Source of the DNA: an uncultured bacterium
GTDB taxonomy: Bacteria > Patescibacteriota > Dojkabacteria > B142 > OLB20
NCBI GenBank assembly: GCA_937889205.1
Contig: CALARN010000106.1
Coordinates: 1 to 16,390 of the forward strand
DNA: 16,390 nt
Reading direction: 5' to 3'
This document shows, one piece after another, positions 7,788-15,300 of the stretch; position 1 is the first letter of the stretch, and every line of letters begins with the position of its first letter. Both the position numbers and the translations under genes were made by a program. Under the pieces are notes generated by a model, which saw only the letters and a list, made by a program, of their open reading frames with translations, made no database searches and had not been told where the DNA came from.

Positions 7788-8786
7788 ATGAATAATAGGC
7801 ATCGTGATATATTATCTTTGGCTCTTGTAGTATTACTAATTGTTGGAATAATAATTACTCTTCATTTAATCAATACCGGTGTTAATCCTTTCTCAAAGGC
7901 GAATGTTGCATATGAGCCAAAACAAATCGTTGTTGGCAACCTCTGGAATAGTAGGTTTAGTATTGCCTTTGAAACTAGCGCAACTGATGCATCAGCCACG
8001 CTATTGTTAGGCGAAAAGGCCGATGACATTTCTAAAGTCTTCTATGATGCTAATGGCTCTGACTATAAGGGGAATCTTCATTTCTTTAATGTTACAGGTT
8101 TAAAATCAAACTCAGTTTATTATTTTCACTTTTTAATTAATGGAACTGTATATGATAATGGAGGAAAACCATACGAACTAACAACACTCAACCTTGATAC
8201 TACACCATTCGAAAATTTACCAATTACTGGTAAAATCGAGCCCGTTACTAGCCCTTGCATAGTTTACTCTCATCTTTATAATGAAACTGCAAATAGCCTT
8301 GCCTCGATGGACTACATCGCCACTAACGGTAGCTATACACTTAACACAGATTATTACTTAAATCCCAGTAATTTAACTGCTTTTGACAGAGAAAATAGTA
8401 AGTTATTAACATTTGTAAGATGTTTTGATGCTAATAGGGGCGGAATCGAATCCACCTTGAGTGATTCTCAAATAGTAATTAAAGTTTCAACTGATTATCC
8501 AATTGAATATTATGACAATTCAGCTAAAGGATTATTGCCAACTGCCTCAACTATTGTACCGACCACTTCAGTCATCGTTCCGACTACAAGTACAGCAAGT
8601 ATTCCCATAACTACTATTTCAACACAAACCACACGACCTCAAATTTCATCTTCTCTTGCCCCTACCAAAGTAATACCAAAAACGGCAATTGGTGACGATA
8701 TTCGACCATTATTGTTAGGCTTGTTTTTATTAGTAAGTGGGTTATATTTACGAAATCAACTACAATTTATTAACTCGCAGAAATAG
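7788..8786 (+). CDS. Fibronectin-III-like surface protein with N- and C-terminal membrane segments
   Basis: A 332-residue protein. A hydrophobic segment at about 9-28 follows MNNRHRD and serves as export signal or anchor. Residues about 44-135 look like a fibronectin-III/purple-acid-phosphatase-N-type sandwich (KQIVVGNLWNSRFSIAFET, later FNVTGLKSNSVYYFHFLING, the 'f.vtgL.p.t.Y.f.i' signature). A second beta-rich region (about 145-245) has two Cys residues that could pair. A Ser/Thr/Pro-rich stalk (about 253-295, with repeated VPTTS) ends in IPKTA (296-300), a hydrophobic helix (about 306-324) and a short tail. The tail is laid out like a sortase signal, but with Ile for Leu and Ala for Gly. 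The N-terminal fold is related in type to that of the divergently transcribed peptidase protein, suggesting a shared surface programme. No catalytic motif is seen, so a structural or binding role is likely. It ends 22 bases from the convergent HAD gene. Confidence 0.85.
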   Translation: MNNRHRDILSLALVVLLIVGIIITLHLINTGVNPFSKANVAYEPKQIVVGNLWNSRFSIAFETSATDASATLLLGEKADDISKVFYDANGSDYKGNLHFFNVTGLKSNSVYYFHFLINGTVYDNGGKPYELTTLNLDTTPFENLPITGKIEPVTSPCIVYSHLYNETANSLASMDYIATNGSYTLNTDYYLNPSNLTAFDRENSKLLTFVRCFDANRGGIESTLSDSQIVIKVSTDYPIEYYDNSAKGLLPTASTIVPTTSVIVPTTSTASIPITTISTQTTRPQISSSLAPTKVIPKTAIGDDIRPLLLGLFLLVSGLYLRNQLQFINSQK

Positions 8787-8808
8787 AACCTAAAGACTAC
8801 AAATTAAA

Positions 8809-9360
8809 TCATTTATCATTACCAAAATAAATTCTTCTTTCAAGTTTATCTAGCCAATTTAATGGCGGAAAAGATGTATTACACTTAAACATTGTCGAAT
8901 ATTTATCTATTAAATATATCGTTTTAACTCCTGCCAGAGAGGAGCCATAACACTCTGTCCCCAACCTATCTCCTATTGAAACGGCTTTATTTAAAGGAAT
9001 AGCATAATGTTCAGACACATTAATAAATCCTTCTGGTGATGGTTTGTTTCTATTAGGAGATATAAAAATATCTAGCTTAGAAAATACTTTTTGCAGTTTT
9101 AAAAAACGAGCATACATACAATTAGAAACAACCCCCACTTTGAATCCTAAGCTCTGAATATGTTTTAATAGCGTTAAAGTCGCGTCTGGCAAATCACCAT
9201 GCATGCATGTAAGAGTATCATCGTAGTCGAAAATCACTAAGTCATGGTACTCTCTGAGCTGCTGATAATCAATTTCATAAATGCTTTTGTAGTGTTGATC
9301 GATTAGCTTCTGATTTTTTAATAGGCTATTCCAAAATTGTAAGTAGCGTTTAATTTGCAT
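8809..9360 (-). CDS. HAD-superfamily phosphatase, YqeG/GEP4-like (subclass III)
   Basis: The 183-residue protein has all four HAD motifs. Motif I is DYDDT (nucleophile D45, acid/base D47), motif II is VVSN (S79), motif III is NKPSPEGF (K106), and motif IV is GDRLGTE (D131, E136). The approach to motif I (YKSIYEID...LVIFDYDDTL) and the late GDxxxT[DE] motif match the YqeG type, and the length is normal for it. No cap domain is evident between motifs I and II. YqeG-like HADs are cytoplasmic phosphatases; the yeast relative Gep4 dephosphorylates phosphatidylglycerophosphate, which is only a suggestion here. Its ATG is one base after the stop of the giant surface-protein gene, so it is probably co-translated with it; why a soluble phosphatase is coupled to an adhesin is unclear. 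Stop codon is TGA. Confidence 0.88.
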   Translation of the reverse strand: MQIKRYLQFWNSLLKNQKLIDQHYKSIYEIDYQQLREYHDLVIFDYDDTLTCMHGDLPDATLTLLKHIQSLGFKVGVVSNCMYARFLKLQKVFSKLDIFISPNRNKPSPEGFINVSEHYAIPLNKAVSIGDRLGTECYGSSLAGVKTIYLIDKYSTMFKCNTSFPPLNWLDKLERRIYFGNDK

Positions 9361-9370
9361 GTTAATTTGC
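9350..9370. repeat. 9-bp direct repeat with 12-base period across the stop/start junction
   Basis: TTAATTTGC occurs at 9350-9358 and 9362-9370. Read on the minus strand, the first copy encodes the last codons and stop of the giant protein, and the second starts the HAD gene at its ATG. It may be a small tandem duplication that fixed the one-base gene spacing. Confidence 0.6.
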
Positions 9371-12300
9371 GCCTAAAGCAACATTTCCAAACTTTTGAAC
9401 AGGTGTAGCATTATCTGCCTGTGCTGCTTTTAAATCTACTTCCATCCTTACTGCTAAATTTGCTACGTCTCCTTCTGGAATTTGGTAAACGACTTCTCCC
9501 GTTGTTAGCACCTTACTTTCCCAATTCTGATTAATTTGAGACACCTTGTAGCCTGCCATATCAATCTTAAGCAAGTAGCTTTTCTTATCTAAGATAAAGC
9601 CAAACCTTCCTTGATTATCACTCATACGAATATCAACTTGTCTTTGCTCTCGAATATCAAGGATACTTGCAAAAACACCTTTAAGTGGCTTACCGGTCAT
9701 ATCATTAATTACTTGTCCCCAGTTATTAGCAGGTTTTTGCAAAGCAAGTATTGCAATTTGCACCAGGTATATGGCAACAATTATGAGGTTGATAATGTGA
9801 AAGTTTAACAACATCATGGCTAAAGAGAATATGAATCCGAAGCTAAAAACATATTTATTTAGCTTATTTAAAATCTTACGGTATTGTATTTTACTAACTA
9901 CATTTGCGCCAAGCTTACTTAAACCAATGCTAGTAGTCACTTGCAACTCATTAGCGGCAACAGTAAGAGGTAAACTATACTTTGCGTAACCATCTTGTTC
10001 AACTTCTAATAAGAACTTGCCTTCGTTTGCCACTAAATGATAGCGACCTTGAAGATCAGAAACTGTTTCAAATCTCGTTCTTAACGAGATTGGATCAAGT
10101 AGTCTAATGACCGCAAATGGAAGCACATCTTTAGAAATAATATCGTAAACTAAACCAAATCTTTTATTCTTAGGACGACGATATACCCAGACCATTCCCA
10201 TTAAGAATATCTGTGGATTAGTTATCAGAAATGAAGTTGCTGCAATACCAACCATTCCGATAGCAGCTGTTTTTGCAGGTGTTGAAGTAGCAATTTCGCC
10301 TAGTTGTACCGCTACCTCTTCAAATTGCGGGCCTAAAATTGTAATTAATAAATTTTCGCCAACATCATTCTTTGGCCAATCTAAAGCAATATTACCGGTA
10401 AATGAACACTCTTTATCTACAGCTCTACAGACAATCTGATACTGTAAACTACTCTCTTGAGGTATTTTATTCGCAGGAATGAATGTTGAGAATTCTTCGG
10501 CATCTCGCAAGATGATTTCTCCATCAGTGATCAAATTGTAAACATCTTTGCCATAACTTATGGTACAGGTAACACTATCATTATTGGCTGTATTAAAAGA
10601 TATTCTGTATCCTGAATTAGTTGAACCGGTTACAACTGGGGTATCTACTCTGCAAATATCTCCTGTGACTGGCAAATCCGTAATAATAATTTGGAAAGTA
10701 CCTTTATGTTTTGCACTCTGACCATCTGTGCCGTAAGCAGCAATTTCAAAATAGTGATTAACTACATTTGTATCTACTGTTAGTGCCTGACAATTCGAGA
10801 ATGTGGGCTCATTGGTTAAATTGGTGTTAAGGTTTAAATTATCTTCGCTGATTCCAAAGGAAATTGATCCAGTTGCAGGCCTAGTTGTCTTCCAACAAAT
10901 CTGCACCGCATTATTTATTTGAGTAATTTGCACATCATAAATCTCTAATATCTCTGGAAGCTCAACAATTGTCACAATTGGAGTCGTGGTTACAGTTGGT
11001 GTTATTGTAACCGCAGGCGTATTGGTAACAGTCGGAGCTCTTGTTGCCGTTACGGTAGGAGTAACCGTTGAAGTTATCGTAGATGTTACAGTTACAGTGG
11101 GTGTGAACGTAGGAGTATTAGTAGGAGTAACGGTTGGTGTCATGGTAGGCGTTAGCGTAGGTGTCTCAGTTTGCGTTGGTGTTGGTACATCACAATAACC
11201 GGTATCTGTACCGTCGGAATATTCAACTACGAAAGCATCTCTCATACCATTACTAGTTTTTAGATCAGCATCGCCTAAACCATTTCTGTTAAAAGCTACA
11301 TCAGTACCTTCAAACCTTCCTGAAAGATAGACTTTTCCATTACTATCTGCATCCATTCCATATGCCCAGTCTAGGCCGCTACCACCTATTGCTTTTGTTG
11401 AAATGTAGTTTCCAGATAAATCTAGTTTTGTAATAAATACATCATAACCACCATGTGAAAATCGTAAATCTTCACCCGCAGAATTAAAGTTAATGCTTGC
11501 GCTTTGAAAATGACCGCTAAGATATACTGCATCAGTCGTTGCAACTGCACTCCAGCCAAAATCATCACCCGTATTACCAAATGTCTCTGTCCAGAGGTAA
11601 TCTCCATTATTTGCATATTTTGTAATGAAAATATCTCTACCACCAGAAGAGCTTTTGATGTCTGGCGTCCCACCTTGTCCATTAAAGTCTATGTTTTCAC
11701 TATAAAAGTTGCCCGTTACATAAACGGAATCAGAAGCATCGATTGAAATACCATAGCCGAAATCCGCCTGCTCACCTCCCACTGTTCTAGTCCAAGCGTA
11801 GCTATCATCAGCATTATACTTACTTAGAAATATATCACTGCTTGCTGAATTGCTATCTCTAATATCATCAGCACCAGAACCTGTCCCATTAAAATTTATA
11901 CCGTCACCATAGAAAATACCGGAAATAAAAATATTATCATTTGAGTCAATAGCTACCCTCCAAATATTGTCAGAATCCCAGCTGCCAAATGTATTCGTCC
12001 AGCCATAACTTCCATCCACATTATATTTTGTTAGAAATGCATCACTGCTTCCATTTGCAGTTTTAATATCAGAGCTACCTGCACCAGTTGTGTTAAATTC
12101 AGTAGGCATATTAGTACCTAAGAAGCTGAAATAACCACCTAAATATACCTCACCAGTTGAATTTGTAACCACAGATAAACCGACATCTCTTTCTTCAGTA
12201 CCAAAAGTATATGTCCAAGCATAAGATAAATCGCTATTTAGCTTTGTAATGAACACATCTACGCCACCATTGCTTGTCTTAAAATCATCAGAACCACTCC

Positions 12301-15300
12301 CCGTATTATTAAAATTAACTGTATCTGAGAAGTATCCGGTGATATATAAGTTACCAAAAATATCAATATTTGCACCGTATCCTCCATCATCACCAATCCC
12401 TCCGAAAGTAATCGTCCAAGCATAGCTTCTATCGGCATTGTATTTAGTTACAAAGATATCATTACCGCCATTACTTGAGTGTAAGTCTGCAGGCCCTTCA
12501 CCGGACTGATTAAAATCTACATCTGCTCCAGTGAAAATACCTGTGATATAGATATTGTCATCTGCGTCTGCGTAAACATCCCAGGCAGTATCATCGGTAG
12601 CACTACCAAAAGTTTTAGCACCATAATAATCACAATTACCTTCCCATGGGGTATCTGTGGGTATGGGAGTGAGCGTCGGAGTTACCGTCGGAGTTGCTGT
12701 TGGGGTCGGTTCTGGAACACCACAATAACCACTGTCACCAAGGGTATATTTCTGAATATACACATCTGAACTTCCTACACTACTTTTATAATCTGCATCA
12801 CCTCTAGTAGTAGTATTGAAATTTACATCTAACCCAATAAAATTGCCAATGATGTAAAGATTATCATCAGTATCTATTGCAGCTCCATATGCTCTATCAT
12901 TACTAGTTCCACCTATTGTTCTCGTCCTAACATATACACCTGCAGCAGAATATTTTGTAATAAAGAAATCATAATAAGAGGAAGTTATTGATGTCTTCAA
13001 ATCATCAGTACCACTCCCTGTAGTATTAAAATTAATATTCTCACCTGCAAAGGCACCTGTAAAATACACTGAATCTTCACTATCAACAACAACAGACCAC
13101 GCATCGTCATAACTTGTACCACCAATCGTTCTAGTCCATCCATAACTGTTATCTGCATTGTACTTTATTATAAAAACATCAGTTGCGCCAATGCTACTGT
13201 GAAAATCATCAGTACCACTACCGGTAGTATTAAAATTAACATCAGTACTACCTAATGTACCTACTACATAGTAATTTGAAGTATTATCAAAAGCGACTTC
13301 ACGGGGGATATCATACCCTGAACCCCCAATGGTTCTAGTAAAAGCATAGCTACCATCCGCATTATATTTTGTAATAAAGATGTCAGCATTGCCATTACTA
13401 CCTTTAATATCTGAACTGCCCACACCTGTAGAATTAAAATTGACATCTGCCGAATGAAAATAGCCTGTAAAATAGACATTATCTAACTCATCTACTTGCA
13501 CCGATGTACCATAATCACCATTAATTCCGCCAACTGTTCTAGTCCAGCCATAACTTCCGTCTGCATTATACTTAATCAGAAATACATCTTCATTGCTGCT
13601 GCTCTTAATGTCTGAAGAGCCACTACCTGTAGTGTTAAACTGCGTATTAAAACCGTTGAAATATCCAGCAGTGTATAAGTTACCATTACTATCTGCCCTA
13701 AGACCTGTCCCAAGTGAAACTGAAGTTGTACTTATTGTTCTAGTCCAGCCATAACTTCCATCTGCATTATATTTAAGAATATATGCATTTAATCCAAAAC
13801 CATTGTAACTAGTCTTGAGATCAGGGCTACCACTTCCGGTGGTATTAAAATTCACATCAGTACCCGAATAGTAACCAGTAATATAAATATTACCAAAAAC
13901 ATCTGTTGTAATAGCTTTGCTAACATCAGCCGTGGCATTACCACCAAAAGTTCTTGTCCAGCCGTAACTCCCGTCTTGATTATACTTAGTGACAAACACA
14001 TCACTACCTCCATTACTAGAATGTATATCGTCAGCACCCTCGCCTGTTGTATTGAAGTTAACATTTGCACCTCTAAATGTGCCTGTAGCATATACATTAC
14101 CATTAATATCTGTCGTCACTTCTTCACCGGTATCACCAAAGCTATCATCGCTCCCAAAAGTCCTAGTCCAAGCATAATCGCAAGGGAATAGTGCGTCTAA
14201 ATCTTCAACGACCGTGATATCAGAGCTAGTGAAATTAATCTCAGAATCTAGAGTATCTTCAACGGTTATTGTAAAAACACCTAATTCATGAAAGGTAGCA
14301 GTAAATTGATGTGAACCTGCATCTGCGCTTGTAAAGGTATAATCACTAGGGAGTGTTATATCTGTAGCTGTACTTGAAAAAGTTACGGTTCCAATATAAT
14401 TTTCATCAATATTATTCTCATTATCTAAAGCATTAACCGTAAAGGTATATGCCAAGTTCAATTCAGCATAAGAGCTTTCTGTCTCAATCTCGGCCGCAAA
14501 TGCAGTCATAGCATAGCCGCCAGTTGACGACATACCATCTATCTTCCAGTAGTCTTGCCCATCGTATGAAACTATTGAAGTATCAGCGTCCGCTTCATTT
14601 CTCGTTTCTACATCATTACATTCGCGATAAATATCAGTAAACTCATCGGCATTAGGACAAATTACCACCTTAGAACTCTCTTTATTTTCTGGGATAGGTA
14701 CATACAATGAAAAAGTATCATCTGCGTAAGGAGCCTCTGTTACATTATGCATATATGCTTTACCACTATTTATATCTGAGTCCCCATCAACACTTGTCCA
14801 ATCCAAGTCTTGAACAAAGTTTGCATTCACCTCAACTACCCTTGTTGCATTAGTCTCATTCTTTAACATAATAGTACGCTCACCCTTTTGTCTATTGAAG
14901 CTGACATTAATATTTTCATTGGTAATCAACCTGCCACTAAGTGAAGGTCGAAGTGACATGATGTAACCCACAATCTCACCCCAATATGAGCCCTTTGGCC
15001 ACGTATTTGGCCCATAAACACCATCCACCCATTGACAAGTGTCCATACCAAATGTTGGCGAATAATTTATCCAACAATTTCTAGGCCCGTCTCCATTCAT
15101 CTGACAGATTTGAGTATTTTCTGTCATATTTTCTTGACACCAAGACCAACAGGCAGGCCAATCATCTTCGGCTATAGTATATGGAATAGTTACAGCAATA
15201 CCGTCATGATTACTACACCAAAGATTACCCTCAGGAACTTCTGCCAAAGTCTCTACCACTTCAGGCTCAGTTCTTAGTGAAATTAATCCATCGTTGTTGC

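Noticed and set aside
10661..10675. LPVTG in the giant protein as a sortase signal
   Set aside because: It lies between two fibronectin-like domains with no hydrophobic helix or charged tail right after it; chance match.
10986..11198. Val/Gly-rich plus-strand frame
   Set aside because: It is the reverse reading of the Thr/Pro stalk coding sequence and has the composition expected from that.
11192..14182. Repetitive DNA as a CRISPR-like or noncoding satellite array
   Set aside because: The repeats are degenerate at DNA level, have a period of about 210 bases and stay in one frame encoding SBBP blades.
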